Positions 27,341-36,378 of a DNA stretch of 64,000 nt are shown in pieces (within the stretch, counting starts at the first letter, position 1; each line of letters starts with the position of its first letter). The notes under the pieces are model-generated. The model made no database searches. It was not told where the DNA came from and saw only the letters and a program-made list of their open reading frames with translations. Origin of the DNA: Anaerolineae bacterium (GTDB taxonomy: Bacteria > Chloroflexota > Anaerolineae > Caldilineales > Caldilineaceae); the NCBI GenBank assembly GCA_030432295.1, contig JAUIHI010000012.1, positions 1 through 64,000 on the forward strand, written 5' to 3'. The translations under genes were made by a program, and so were the position numbers.

Positions 27341-28285
27341 ATGATTCGTGCAACTCGTCGGGTGCTGGCGTTGGGGCTGGTGCTTCTGCTGGGCGCATTG
27401 GGCTGCGTCCCTTTGCAGGGCAGCGATAGTTCACCGGCCACCCCCTTGCCCCCCACAGCCCCCGGCTCTGCCACCCCCCGCTCTGGGCCAGACATCGAGC
27501 AGTCTGAGCCAGACATTAAAGAGTCTGGGAGCGACATCTGGCAGCCCCCACCAGGCACAACCTGGCAGTGGCAACTGAAGGAGACCATCGACACCTCCTT
27601 CGATGTGACGATGTATGACATCGATCTCTTCGATGCGCCCCAAGCCACCATCGACCAACTCCACAACGACGGGCGGATTGTCATCTGCTATTTCAGCGCG
27701 GGTAGCTGGGAGAACTGGCGCGATGACGCTTCGGCCTTTCCGGAAGAGGTGCTGGGCAAAGCCCTAGACGGCTGGCCCGACGAGAAATGGCTGGACATTC
27801 GCCAGATCGATCAGTTGGCACCGGTGATGACCGCCCGGCTCGACTTGGCTGTGACCAAACAGTGCGACGGCGTGGAGCCGGACAACGTAGACGGCTATGC
27901 GAATGACAGCGGCTTCCCCCTCTCTGGAGCCGACCAGTTGGCCTTCAATCGCTGGCTGGCCCAGCAGGCCCATGACCGGAATCTCTCCATCGGGCTAAAA
28001 AATGATCTGGACCAGATTCCCGATCTGGTAGGGGATTTTGACTGGGCGCTCAACGAGCAATGCTACGAATTCGACGAGTGCGACACCCTACTGCCCTTTG
28101 TTCAGGCGGGCAAGGCGGTCTTTGGGGTAGAATACAGCGGTGATCCAGCCGACTTCTGTCCCCGGGCCAATGCCGCAAACTATAGCTGGCTCAAGAAGAA
28201 TCTGGACCTGGACGCGCAACGATTGGACTGTCTGGATCAGCGAGCAGCGATTTCGCTCTATCTGCCGAGCATTCTACGCCCATGA
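27341..28285 (+). CDS. Secreted GH114-like endo-alpha-1,4-polygalactosaminidase
   Basis: A 314-aa exported protein. The signal ends in LLLGALGC (lipobox Cys22). A Pro/Thr linker contains the imperfect repeats PDIEQSEPDIKESGSDIWQ. The GH114 TIM-barrel domain follows (FDVTMYDIDLFD; GRIVICYFSAGSWENWR; DGVEPDNVDGY; GLKNDLDQIPDL). Relatives cut galactosamine-rich exopolysaccharide. The protein ends in ISLYLPSILRP, a tail shared in pattern with the next gene's product. GGAAGGGAAGGAG precedes the ATG. Its stop overlaps the next start (ATGA). Confidence 0.82.
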   Translation: MIRATRRVLALGLVLLLGALGCVPLQGSDSSPATPLPPTAPGSATPRSGPDIEQSEPDIKESGSDIWQPPPGTTWQWQLKETIDTSFDVTMYDIDLFDAPQATIDQLHNDGRIVICYFSAGSWENWRDDASAFPEEVLGKALDGWPDEKWLDIRQIDQLAPVMTARLDLAVTKQCDGVEPDNVDGYANDSGFPLSGADQLAFNRWLAQQAHDRNLSIGLKNDLDQIPDLVGDFDWALNEQCYEFDECDTLLPFVQAGKAVFGVEYSGDPADFCPRANAANYSWLKKNLDLDAQRLDCLDQRAAISLYLPSILRP

Positions 28286-29904
28286 AACTCCATCGCGTCA
28301 TCGCCGTCCTACTCCTATTGATCAGTATGTCCAGCGTCTACACACTGATCGCGGGCACACCCCGCTATCGTCTGCGTCCGCTACCAGTCCTCACCCCCAA
28401 AGGCCCGGCAACCGAAGGAACCCTGCGCTTTGCGGCCATCGGCGATTATGGCATGGGCAATCAGGCCGAAAGCGATGTGGCAGCCCTGGTGAAAAGCTGG
28501 AACCCGGAATTTGTCATCACCCTGGGCGACAACAATTATCCCAGCGGCGAGGCAGCGACCATCGACCAGCACATCGGCAAAGACTACGCGAGTTTTATCT
28601 CCCCCTACACCGGTGCTTTTGGACCGGGAGCCACAGAGAATCGCTTCTTTCCCGCCCTGGGCAACCACGACTGGCTTTCCCTGGAATGTGTGCAGAATAG
28701 CTGTACTGGCCCCTATCTCGAGTATTTCACCCTGCCCGGAAACGAGCGCTATTACGACTTTGTGCGGGGGCCGGTCCACTTTTTTGTCATCGACAGCGCC
28801 CCCCAGGAGCCGGCTGGACAGGACGCGGAATCGGTGCAGGCCCGCTGGCTGAAAGAGGGGTTGGAACATTCCACTGCGCCCTGGAAACTGGTCTATATGC
28901 ACCACACCATCTACTCGTCGTCCCTGCACGGCTCCGAGCCGATCTTGCAGTGGCCCTACCGGGAATGGGGTGCCAGCGCGGTATTGAGCGGCCACGACCA
29001 CACCTACGAGCGGGTGATGCTCGACGGCTTCCCCTATTTTGTCAACGGTATGGGCGGCGCGGGCATTCGCGCATTCGGTGAACCTGTGCAAGGCAGCACA
29101 GCCCGCTACAACGGGGATCACGGCGCACAACTGATCGAGGCCAGCCCAACTGAGCTTCGTTTCCAGTTCATCAACCGTTCGGGAGAAGTGATCGACGACT
29201 TTGCCCTGGACAAGACAGCACCACCCACTGCCACCCCCACGCCCCAGGCCACTGTGGTTTTGCAGCCATTGGCCGACGCCTTCGTCAGCGCGGATGCGCC
29301 CGACACCAACTTTGGCACAGAGACCCTCCTGCAGATCGACGGCAGCCCGCAAAAGTTGGCCTATCTGCTCTTTGGCCTGGATGATCTGGCCGGGGCCACC
29401 CTGCGCTCGGCCCATCTGCGCCTGCGGGTGGCTGCAGTTGCCGACGCGGAATCGACCAGCAGCCAGAGTGTGCGGCTGACTGCCGACGGAGATTGGGGGG
29501 AAACCAGTCTTGTCTTCGCCAATCGTCCGGGGCTGGAAAACGGACAGATAGGCACAGCCAACGGCGGTTCTCAGGGAGAGTGGATTTCCATTGAACTGGA
29601 TAGTGCCCTGCAAATTTTCTTTGGCGAATCTGTTACCCTTGCCGTTGAGTCCAGCGGCAGCGATGGGCTGGACATTTCATCCAGAGAGGGCAACGACCCG
29701 CCCCAATTGGTGCTGGCCTATGACCGGTCTACGCCGACTGCGACTGTCACACCCCAACGAGGCTCGACCGGGACACCGACAGCCACGCCCACAACGACAT
29801 CGACAGCCACCGCAGGGCCGTCTGCCACGCCGACAGCCACGCCGACAGCCACGCCCACTTCCACATCGGAGACGAACGTCTATCTGCCGAAGGTGAATCG
29901 CTAG
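28282..29904 (+). CDS. Secreted metallophosphoesterase with DNRLRE-type domain and YLP tail
   Basis: A 540-aa exported protein, translationally coupled to the GH114-like gene. After a signal or anchor helix the calcineurin-like domain shows GDYG (54-57), LGDNNY (Asp83, Asn84), GNHD (127-130), His207 and GHDH (237-240), a complete two-metal site as in purple acid phosphatases. Residues about 325-475 form a DNRLRE/CBM96-like beta sandwich (DAFVSADAPDTNFGTE). A long Thr/Pro linker leads to the terminal NVYLPKVNR. It likely releases phosphate at the cell surface. Confidence 0.85.
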   Translation: MKLHRVIAVLLLLISMSSVYTLIAGTPRYRLRPLPVLTPKGPATEGTLRFAAIGDYGMGNQAESDVAALVKSWNPEFVITLGDNNYPSGEAATIDQHIGKDYASFISPYTGAFGPGATENRFFPALGNHDWLSLECVQNSCTGPYLEYFTLPGNERYYDFVRGPVHFFVIDSAPQEPAGQDAESVQARWLKEGLEHSTAPWKLVYMHHTIYSSSLHGSEPILQWPYREWGASAVLSGHDHTYERVMLDGFPYFVNGMGGAGIRAFGEPVQGSTARYNGDHGAQLIEASPTELRFQFINRSGEVIDDFALDKTAPPTATPTPQATVVLQPLADAFVSADAPDTNFGTETLLQIDGSPQKLAYLLFGLDDLAGATLRSAHLRLRVAAVADAESTSSQSVRLTADGDWGETSLVFANRPGLENGQIGTANGGSQGEWISIELDSALQIFFGESVTLAVESSGSDGLDISSREGNDPPQLVLAYDRSTPTATVTPQRGSTGTPTATPTTTSTATAGPSATPTATPTATPTSTSETNVYLPKVNR

Positions 29905-30065
29905 TCGGGCGTAGGTCGAATGGCAGCCCAGCGCCGGGCAACCGGCCCAAACGGAAACCGACAAACGGGGAAAGTGGGGAACCAGAGGCCGAAAAGCTGC
30001 GTTTTGCCGTTGCAGGAGAGGGATTGAAGGCTGATTTTTGCGTGAAGCCATATCCGGCTCCAATG

Positions 30066-30150
30066 AAAAATCGAGTTTTTGGCGAAATTGTCCGAAAACC
30101 CAAGATTAGTCAGCCTTAAATGCTCGGTTTTTGATCTTTTTGCAGTGGAC
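30066..30150. repeat. Degenerate palindrome, family F
   Basis: AAAAATCGAGTTTTTGG and GCTCGGTTTTTGATC form the arms, followed by TTTTTGCAGTGGACTCAT. The tail and arms match the element at 7117-7215 closely. It fills most of the 325-base gap before the bactofilin gene; nothing else is apparent there except a possible promoter. Confidence 0.6.
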
Positions 30151-30162
30151 TCATACCTGTTT

Positions 30163-30192
30163 TTGCATCAGACCCGCTGGGTCTGGTATGCT
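30163..30192 (+). promoter_or_regulatory. Possible promoter of the bactofilin gene
   Basis: TTGCAT (30163-30168) and TATGCT (30187-30192) stand 18 bases apart, 38 bases before the start codon. The spacer contains the small hairpin CAGACCCGCTGGGTCTG, which could affect activity. Confidence 0.4.
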
Positions 30193-30229
30193 CCCCTGTA
30201 TAGCGCGCATATGCGCGGAGGAAAGAAAA

Positions 30230-31081
30230 ATGCAACTATTTCGACGAGACAAACGAGACGAACAAGAGGAAGAGACAAAGCTGGCGAGCGAGCAACCGAT
30301 CACCCCGGCCAATTGGTATGAGAATGGCTCTGCGCGTGGGTATGAACGCCGCCCTGTAACTGTGACAGAATCAGTCCAGGCCCCACCAACCGTGACGGAC
30401 TACGACCAGCCAATTGCACCGTCCCAACCAACAGAACCCCCACCCGCGCCGCCGGATGTGATGGAACAAAAGAGGAGTCAGCCAGCGATGAGCAACATTG
30501 CACGCGAAAATCTACCCTATCCCGACCTGCCCGTCCAGGGCAACAGCCGCCAGGCGAAACCAACCGGCCAGGCCACTGTAATCGATGCCCAGTCCCATTT
30601 CACCGGCAACTACCGCTCGGACTCGGACTTGATTATCGAAGGCCATTTTGAGGGTGAAATCGAATGTAACGCGACAGTGACTGTGGCGGAAAACGCCACC
30701 CTATCGGCCACTGTCAAGGCACGCAACGTCGTGATCGCCGGTTCGGCCAACGGCGAAGTGACCTGTGACGAGCGCTTTACTGTGCGTGCCACCGGTGAGA
30801 TGCGGGGCAAGGCCCAGGCCGCCACACTGGTTGTGGAAGAGGGCGCTTTCTTTGAGGGCGAATTCCGCATGGGTAGCAGCTATGCAGCCACCACATCCTC
30901 CAGCTACGGCGGGTGGGAGTCTGCCCGCAAAGCCCCGGCAGAGAGCAGCTCGACCTATAGTATGAGCGTGGACACCAGCGATTTGGCTGTAGAGGATGAG
31001 GATGAGGACGCCGCCGTCGCTGCCGACCCCTTCTCGGTGGATGAGCTGTGGGACGAAGACGCCCAGGATGAAGAGAAGTAG
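30230..31081 (+). CDS. Bactofilin family cytoskeletal protein
   Basis: A 283-aa protein. Residues about 115-205 form the bactofilin beta-helix, with repeats such as GNYRSDSDLIIEGHFEGEIE, ATVTVAENATLSATVKARNV and ERFTVRATGEMRGKAQ. It is flanked by a charged, Pro-rich N-terminal region and an acidic C-terminal tail (EDEDEDAAVA). Bactofilins polymerise without nucleotides and scaffold wall or shape functions. The ATG at 30230 has GGAGG 8 bases upstream; the longer frame upstream is rejected. Confidence 0.87.
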   Translation: MQLFRRDKRDEQEEETKLASEQPITPANWYENGSARGYERRPVTVTESVQAPPTVTDYDQPIAPSQPTEPPPAPPDVMEQKRSQPAMSNIARENLPYPDLPVQGNSRQAKPTGQATVIDAQSHFTGNYRSDSDLIIEGHFEGEIECNATVTVAENATLSATVKARNVVIAGSANGEVTCDERFTVRATGEMRGKAQAATLVVEEGAFFEGEFRMGSSYAATTSSSYGGWESARKAPAESSSTYSMSVDTSDLAVEDEDEDAAVAADPFSVDELWDEDAQDEEK

Positions 31082-31115
31082 TCAGTAGCCTGTGCGCAGT
31101 AATCGTTCAGATACG

Positions 31116-31152
31116 AAAGGCCGAAGTTCCGACGGAACTTCGGCCTTTTTTT
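31116..31152. terminator. Bidirectional intrinsic terminator
   Basis: The stem AAAGGCCGAAGTTCCG and its complement is followed by a T7 run on the plus strand. It lies between the convergent bactofilin (+) and CcmC-like (-) genes and touches the stop of the latter. Confidence 0.88.
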
Positions 31153-31807
31153 ATCCCTTCACCCCTTCGTCCCAACCCTTTACGGCCACAACCACTAGCG
31201 CCGCTGCCAGAGAAAAGAGCACGAAAACGCCCAGGAAAGCGTACTGGATCGCCACGGATGTGGAGGTACGAATCGGATCGTCGGGATGCAACACCAGAGG
31301 CGTTGTGAGATCGGACCAGACGAAAACCGATACCACAACCATCCGCAATAGCCCTTTGGATCGGATCCAGACCGGCCAGCTTCCCCAAATCTGCACAATC
31401 AGCGCCACAGACAGAACCATCAGCGCCGACACATTGCGGGGTTCGGCCAGAAAGACACCACCCCAATTGATGGACGAAGCCAGCATACTGGAGAGAAAAC
31501 CAGCGGCAAAGAAGCCACAGGCCACCCAACCCACCGTCTGCGCCCAGCTATCCAGCCGGGCATCGTCCCGCCACAGGACGAGCAATCCCAGCAGCCCGCT
31601 GGCTGTGAAACCGGCGATCCCCGTCCAGATCAATCCCACGTGCAGATAGACCGAACGCATGCCTGTGCCCAGTGTCTTTTCCGCAGGGGCCAGCCACAGC
31701 AGCAGGGCGATAGCCACGGCCAGAAAAGTAAATCCCCGCACCAGCCCTGCCGGTGAACGCAAGAATTTCCAACTTCTTTGCGTCTTTGTCTCTTCGTGTT
31801 TACTCAT
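31151..31807 (-). CDS. Multi-pass membrane protein, divergent CcmC-like
   Basis: A 218-aa inner-membrane protein with about six hydrophobic segments. The segment GTGMRSVYLHVGLIWTGIAG resembles the start of CcmC heme-handling proteins. INWGGVFLAEPRNVSALMVL sits where CcmC/CcsA have the Trp-rich WGxxWxWDxR heme motif. Most of the tryptophans are replaced, so heme handling is doubtful. The start overlaps the stop of the class V aminotransferase gene (ATGA, 31804-31807), so the two are co-translated. No other cytochrome c maturation gene is near. Confidence 0.45.
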   Translation of the reverse strand: MSKHEETKTQRSWKFLRSPAGLVRGFTFLAVAIALLLWLAPAEKTLGTGMRSVYLHVGLIWTGIAGFTASGLLGLLVLWRDDARLDSWAQTVGWVACGFFAAGFLSSMLASSINWGGVFLAEPRNVSALMVLSVALIVQIWGSWPVWIRSKGLLRMVVVSVFVWSDLTTPLVLHPDDPIRTSTSVAIQYAFLGVFVLFSLAAALVVVAVKGWDEGVKG

Positions 31808-33267
31808 CCGACCTCCGCTTCTCTGTCCAAAAAGCCCGCGGCGAAGCCCAAAAAACGGTAGACATCGGCAAAGTTGCTGGCGATGCCCAGAGAGACCCGC
31901 ACGGCGCCCGCGCTCTTCTGATGTTTGCTCAGTACAATCGCCTGAAACTGGTCCATAGTCATGCGCTCCTCGTTCTGAAAAGCCTCGGCCATCTCGTCCG
32001 CGGTCAGGCCGTGGGCCAGTTCCCCCGCGCCGGGATTGCAGAAGCAGCCCGTGCGCAGAGAGATGTTGAAACCGTTGGCAAGCTGCTCCACTTTGTGATA
32101 GTCCACCAGACGGGCATCCGGATCATAGAAGTTGAAGGCGATTGTTCCGCCCCGGCTCTCCGTATCCGTCGGGCCGTAGATACGCACAAGCGGCGCATCG
32201 TTGCTGTGGCGCAGGCCGGTCAACGCATCCAGCAGCCAGCTGGTGAGCGCTTCCACCCGCTCGTGGATCAGGTCCACGCCGATAGAGTCGATGTATTCCA
32301 GGCCGATGTGGACGGCGGGCAGATTGAGATAGTCCACTGTCCCGTCCTCAAACGCGGCCTCACTGTCGGCCAGAACGTGGCCGCAGCCCTGGACGGAGGC
32401 AATGGTGATTGTCCCTCCGGCGAACCAGGGACGGCGCAGCTTTTTCAGTGCGTTTTTGCGGGCCAGCAGACAGCCCACGCCGGTCGGATAGCCAAAGATT
32501 TTGTAGAAGGAGAGAGTGACAAAATCGGGCTTCCAGACGCTCAGGTCCAGCCGATTGGTGGGGGTGAAGGCGGCCGCGTCCAACAGCACATCCCAGCCCG
32601 CGGCTTTGGCCTGCTCGATGAATTCCAACGGGTGTTGCACACCGGAGAAGTTGGATTGGGCCGGGAAGGCGAAAAGGTTGGCCTGTTCCGGCGCGGCCCG
32701 GCCCAGAAAATCGTCCAGCCGTTCCTGATTGATGCGCAAGTCCGGCGGCACAACCGGCAGATAATTGACTTCTGCGCCTTTGGCCTGGGCAAATTCCCGG
32801 ATACCGTTGACTGAATTGTGGTTGTCGAAAGTGAGCAGATAGTGGCCGCCCGGCGCAAAGGGATAGGCTTCGCCCACCAGTTTGAGCGCGCCGCTGGCGT
32901 TGGGGGTGAAGATGACCGTATATTCGTCGGGCGAGGCCCGGAAGAAGTCGTAGACGTAGGCCCGGGCCTCGTCCACCAGGCGGGTGGCGGCCATCGACGT
33001 GGGATTGACCGAATGGGGGTTGCCGAAGACGTTCTCCTGCAACAGTTCCCAATGGCGGCGCACCTGCCCCTCGGCGTAGAGGCCGCCCCCCGTATAGTCC
33101 AGATAGGTGTGTCCCTGGCGGTCCAGACGCGCGTATTCGGTGGCCCGCAGGTCGCGCAGACGCGCGGTGGCCGCGTAGGACGGATTGGCTTGCAAAAAGG
33201 CAGAACGGGCCGATTCCAGCCCTTCGGGAGCGTATAACTGATCGGGAGAGTGTGTAGTGACGGGCAT
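31804..33267 (-). CDS. Class V aminotransferase, molybdenum-cofactor-sulfurase-like
   Basis: A 487-aa PLP enzyme of the NifS/MOCOS group. The PLP lysine is Lys256 in LSFYKIFGYPTG, the form seen in Moco sulfurases. The C-terminal RTGCFCNPGA holds Cys408 and Cys410, the likely persulfide carriers. The N-terminal part (LDYTGGGLYAEG; FGNPHSVNP) also fits. There is no MOSC domain, so it is a NifS-only form. It may activate a molybdoenzyme or move sulfur to another acceptor. GGAG lies 7 bases before the ATG. Confidence 0.78.
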   Translation of the reverse strand: MPVTTHSPDQLYAPEGLESARSAFLQANPSYAATARLRDLRATEYARLDRQGHTYLDYTGGGLYAEGQVRRHWELLQENVFGNPHSVNPTSMAATRLVDEARAYVYDFFRASPDEYTVIFTPNASGALKLVGEAYPFAPGGHYLLTFDNHNSVNGIREFAQAKGAEVNYLPVVPPDLRINQERLDDFLGRAAPEQANLFAFPAQSNFSGVQHPLEFIEQAKAAGWDVLLDAAAFTPTNRLDLSVWKPDFVTLSFYKIFGYPTGVGCLLARKNALKKLRRPWFAGGTITIASVQGCGHVLADSEAAFEDGTVDYLNLPAVHIGLEYIDSIGVDLIHERVEALTSWLLDALTGLRHSNDAPLVRIYGPTDTESRGGTIAFNFYDPDARLVDYHKVEQLANGFNISLRTGCFCNPGAGELAHGLTADEMAEAFQNEERMTMDQFQAIVLSKHQKSAGAVRVSLGIASNFADVYRFLGFAAGFLDREAEVG

Positions 33268-33344
33268 AGGGCATCTCCATTCATGACGGTTGGCACGAAT
33301 TTCATTCTACGCTACACTGATCCGCGAATGGCGTCAAATTGCGC

Positions 33345-33407
33345 GGCGGACGGCGGACGACAGACGGCCGACGGCTGGTTCGGTCTGCGGTCCGCCGTCC
33401 ACCGTCA
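33345..33407. repeat. Intergenic palindrome, GGCGGACGACGGAC family (family D)
   Basis: Left arm GCGGACGGCGGACGACAGAC, right arm GTCTGCGGTCCGCCGTCC. It lies in the divergent gap between the MOCOS-like and MDR genes. Relatives are at 37447-37512, 44552-44624 and 45648-45712. Confidence 0.7.
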
Positions 33408-33472
33408 CAAACCCGAACCGACGTGCTTCAAGCAGATGAACAATCCCAAGGAATCCACTGAAGGAGATCCCA

Positions 33473-34489
33473 ATGCAGATTCGCGAAGTGGTGGTGACGG
33501 GCAAAGAGCAGGTGGTGCTGAAACCGGGAGAGGTGGACGAGCACCCCGGCCCCGGTGAATTGCTGATTGAGAGTGAAGCGACTTTCATCAGTTCGGGCAC
33601 GGAGCTGGCAAACTACACGGCCAAAGACCCGGATGTCTACCTGCCGGGCAAGTGGTGCAGCTATCCCTGGCGCTCTGGCTATGCGAATGTGGGCATTGTG
33701 CGGGCTGTGGGCGAAGGGGTGAACCGGGCAGAGGTGGGCCAGCGGGTCTTTTCCTACGGCTCCCACGCTTCGGCTTTTCGCTACCCCCAGGAACGGCTGA
33801 TCGTCCCCGTGCCGGAGCGGCTGGATTCGATGACAGCAGCGGCCTCGCGTATGGCCGGGGTGGCGGCTTCGTCGATTCTGCTGGCAGAGATTCGGGAAAA
33901 CCCCTGGGTGGTAGTCTTTGGCCTGGGGCTAGTGGGCAATCTGGCCGCGCAGCTATTTCGCATCCGGGGCTGCCGGGTCATCGGCGTGGACCCGGTGGCG
34001 GCCCGGCGGGAACTGGCCGAGGAGTGCGGCGTGGAATGGACGGTGGGTGGCACCTCCGACGAAGCCCTGGACGGGGTGCGTTCGCTAACCGGTGTGGGCG
34101 GCGCACATATCAGCGTGGACGCGGTGGGGCACAGCGGCGTGCTGATGGACTGCCTCAATATCACCGGGACCGAAGGGCAGGTCATCGCACTGGGCACGCC
34201 CCGGGTCTCTGTGCCCGGCGACCTGACCGCGACTTTCAACCGCATCCACCGGGGGCGGCTGACTGTGCGGGGCGCGCACGAGTGGTTTCTGCCTATGTAC
34301 CCGGACATCGGCAACCGCACCTCCCAGTTCAGCAAACAGCAGATGCTCCTGGATTGGATGGAGCGACGCCTGCTGCGGGTGGAGCCGCTCATCTCCCACC
34401 GGATGCCAGCGGAGCGGGTCAAAACGGCCTACGAGGGGCTGCTGCATCAGCCGGATGTATTCACAGGGGTTGGGCTGCTGTGGGGGTAA
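33473..34489 (+). CDS. Medium-chain dehydrogenase (threonine/sorbitol-dehydrogenase-like), zinc ligands not evident
   Basis: A 338-aa MDR-fold oxidoreductase. The N-terminal part shows ISSGTELANYT and YANVGIVRAVGEGV. The cofactor motif is VVFGLGLVGNLAAQLF (residues about 147-162), and acidic Asp178 in VIGVDP suggests NAD. I do not see the usual Cys/His catalytic zinc set or the four-cysteine structural lobe, so it may be a zinc-free member. It probably oxidises a sugar or polyol as the first step for the catabolic island that follows on the other strand. Confidence 0.78.
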   Translation: MQIREVVVTGKEQVVLKPGEVDEHPGPGELLIESEATFISSGTELANYTAKDPDVYLPGKWCSYPWRSGYANVGIVRAVGEGVNRAEVGQRVFSYGSHASAFRYPQERLIVPVPERLDSMTAAASRMAGVAASSILLAEIRENPWVVVFGLGLVGNLAAQLFRIRGCRVIGVDPVAARRELAEECGVEWTVGGTSDEALDGVRSLTGVGGAHISVDAVGHSGVLMDCLNITGTEGQVIALGTPRVSVPGDLTATFNRIHRGRLTVRGAHEWFLPMYPDIGNRTSQFSKQQMLLDWMERRLLRVEPLISHRMPAERVKTAYEGLLHQPDVFTGVGLLWG

Positions 34490-34495
34490 GTGGAG

Positions 34496-34533
34496 AATTC
34501 AACGGCCCGGCAGATGTGCCGGGCCGTTGAATT
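34496..34533. terminator. Palindromic terminator between convergent genes
   Basis: AATTCAACGGCCCGGCA, loop GATG, then the exact complement, giving a 17-bp stem. It lies between the MDR (+) and TIM-barrel (-) genes. The base of the stem is AT-rich but has no long T-run. Confidence 0.75.
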
Positions 34534-34553
34534 GGAAATGAAGCGGTGCTGTA

Positions 34554-35426
34554 CTAAAAGTGTGGAACCTGCAAAGTTTCAGTCAGATAGCGGCAGTTGA
34601 TACCGATTTTCTCATCGACGGAACCCTCGCCTTCGTTGGGTCGGGGCGGGTCGAGATCGAGGGTGATCCATCCGTTGTAGCCCCGCTCAACCAGCATCGC
34701 CCAGATCGCCGGGTGGTCAACGCCGCCAGCCCCCAGGTCCTTGTAGAGAATCTCCTGCGCGTGCATCTCCTTCGTCGGTGTCGGGCCGGTATAGCCCCGA
34801 TAAGACGCCTTTGAGTCCTTCCAATGGACGGCGGCCAGTCGGTCGTAGTAGTCGTCGATCAACTGAACCGGGTCGCCGCCGCCCAGGTTGAGCTGCGCGG
34901 TGTCAGGAATCCACGAGACGATCGCCGGATCGGTCTGGTCGAGCAGGGCACGCACCTCCTCTGGCCGCTCGATCGGTCCCCAGATGTGGGGGTGTGGCGC
35001 GATGGTGACGCCCATATCCAGAGTTCGCTTGCCGATTTCTGTCACAGTTTCGGCGATGGCTTTGATGTCTTCTGCGGTGGTCCCGTTCTGAGGGCGGCCC
35101 CCCATATTAATTTTGAAGTGGGTGCAACCGAAAATCGTCAGAAAATCCCGGCAGAAGGCCACGTGGTCGGCGACAGTTTCCGCACGCTTGGATGGATCGA
35201 TGAACTCTGTGGACTGGCCCGGCCCGCCGTTCGAGGCGGTAATCAGCCGGATGCCGTGCTCGTCCAAAAGGTCCTTCAGTGCCTGGGGTTTGTCCAGCCA
35301 GTCGAGCAGCCAGCCCCGGTAGGGTTCGACACCGGGTAGGCCGTACTTGGCGATCATCTGGGCGGATTCGGCGGTGAATTGGCCAAAAATGGCGCCGCCC
35401 ATTGCAAAGTGGATGTTTGTTGACAC
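34554..35426 (-). CDS. Xylose-isomerase-like TIM-barrel sugar epimerase/isomerase
   Basis: A 290-aa AP-endonuclease-2/IolE-like barrel. Metal-site-type segments include HFKINMGG, TIAPHPHIWG, WIPDTAQLNLGGG and AAVHWKDSK, with a late LDLDPPR. Such enzymes isomerise or epimerise sugars or inositol derivatives. The GTG at 35426 follows GGGAGA at good spacing; the longer frame to 35582 is unlike the family. The substrate is not assigned. Confidence 0.8.
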   Translation of the reverse strand: MSTNIHFAMGGAIFGQFTAESAQMIAKYGLPGVEPYRGWLLDWLDKPQALKDLLDEHGIRLITASNGGPGQSTEFIDPSKRAETVADHVAFCRDFLTIFGCTHFKINMGGRPQNGTTAEDIKAIAETVTEIGKRTLDMGVTIAPHPHIWGPIERPEEVRALLDQTDPAIVSWIPDTAQLNLGGGDPVQLIDDYYDRLAAVHWKDSKASYRGYTGPTPTKEMHAQEILYKDLGAGGVDHPAIWAMLVERGYNGWITLDLDPPRPNEGEGSVDEKIGINCRYLTETLQVPHF

Positions 35427-35509
35427 GCTTCTCTCCCGTTCAGTGTTGTTGTGGGTGTGTGGGGTACTTCGGTGTTCTCGGATTCCCGTCCGAGGATAGG
35501 CAGGCCATT

Positions 35510-36334
35510 CTACCAGCGGATGTGGGACTGCACCGGGCCGGTGTGCTGATCCTGGCGTTTGGCGATGGGCCAGTTCTGCCATTCGGTCGCCACCTCCACC
35601 AGCCCGTTCACCGCAGCCTCAAAGATAGCTTTGCCCTTTTCCGGGGTCGCGGTGGTCGGGTCGCCGTGTACGCCCAGATTCGTCCAACGCCCCCAATAGT
35701 CGTTGAAGCGGACCGGGTTTTTGTAGACGCTGTCCGAACTGACAAATTTACCCCGCACGTCGTCGTCGGCCGCGGCTTTGTCCATCTGCACCCGCTCCGG
35801 GGCCAGGTGCAGGTAGAGGGACGTCTCAAATTCGTCGGCGTGGGCCATCACTTCCGTATCCTTCACCGCGTTGAATGCCTCTGTCGCCAGGGGGAAATAG
35901 CCCAGTGCGCCGCATACCGAATCGGTTTCCAGCGTCACCCGCCGGGCGATCAAGTCGATGAGAGGCGTGTTGGAGCCGTGGCCGTTGACCAGCAGCATAT
36001 GGGTAAAGCCGTGATAAGCGACGCTTTTGAGGATATTCAGACAGAAGGCGATGAAGACATCCGGCTCGATGTGGATTGTGCCGGGAAAGTCGATGTGATG
36101 ACGATTCAGCCCGTAGGCGATAGGCGGCAGGACGAGAATTTTGTCTGGGGCGCGGCGGCCCGCTTCCAGGCAGACCGATTCAGCCAGGAAGAGGTCCACG
36201 TCCAGAGGCAGGTGGCGTCCGTGCTGCTCGGTGGAGCCGGTGGGCAGGATGACGACCTTTTGCATAGCAATGGCGTCGTTCATCTCAGCCCAGGTCAGCC
36301 GGTTGTAGCGGTGTTCGGTGGCGGCGGAGGTCAT
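35510..36334 (-). CDS. Creatininase family protein
   Basis: A 274-aa metal-dependent amidohydrolase-like protein. Creatininase-type metal ligands are seen in PTGSTEQHGRHLPLDVD (residues about 31-47), the central LVNGHGSN and HADEFETS. The family hydrolyses creatinine, mycofactocin precursor, or lactam- and formamide-like bonds; in sugar islands its role is open. The ATG at 36334 has GGAG about 8 bases upstream. Confidence 0.83.
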   Translation of the reverse strand: MTSAATEHRYNRLTWAEMNDAIAMQKVVILPTGSTEQHGRHLPLDVDLFLAESVCLEAGRRAPDKILVLPPIAYGLNRHHIDFPGTIHIEPDVFIAFCLNILKSVAYHGFTHMLLVNGHGSNTPLIDLIARRVTLETDSVCGALGYFPLATEAFNAVKDTEVMAHADEFETSLYLHLAPERVQMDKAAADDDVRGKFVSSDSVYKNPVRFNDYWGRWTNLGVHGDPTTATPEKGKAIFEAAVNGLVEVATEWQNWPIAKRQDQHTGPVQSHIRW

Positions 36335-36378
36335 AGGGAAAAACTCCTGTAGGGTGTGGATCTGTTTGCAGAAGAAGT

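Noticed and set aside
31151-31807. Functional CcmC heme exporter
   Set aside because: The WWD motif is largely lost and no other cytochrome c maturation genes are near.
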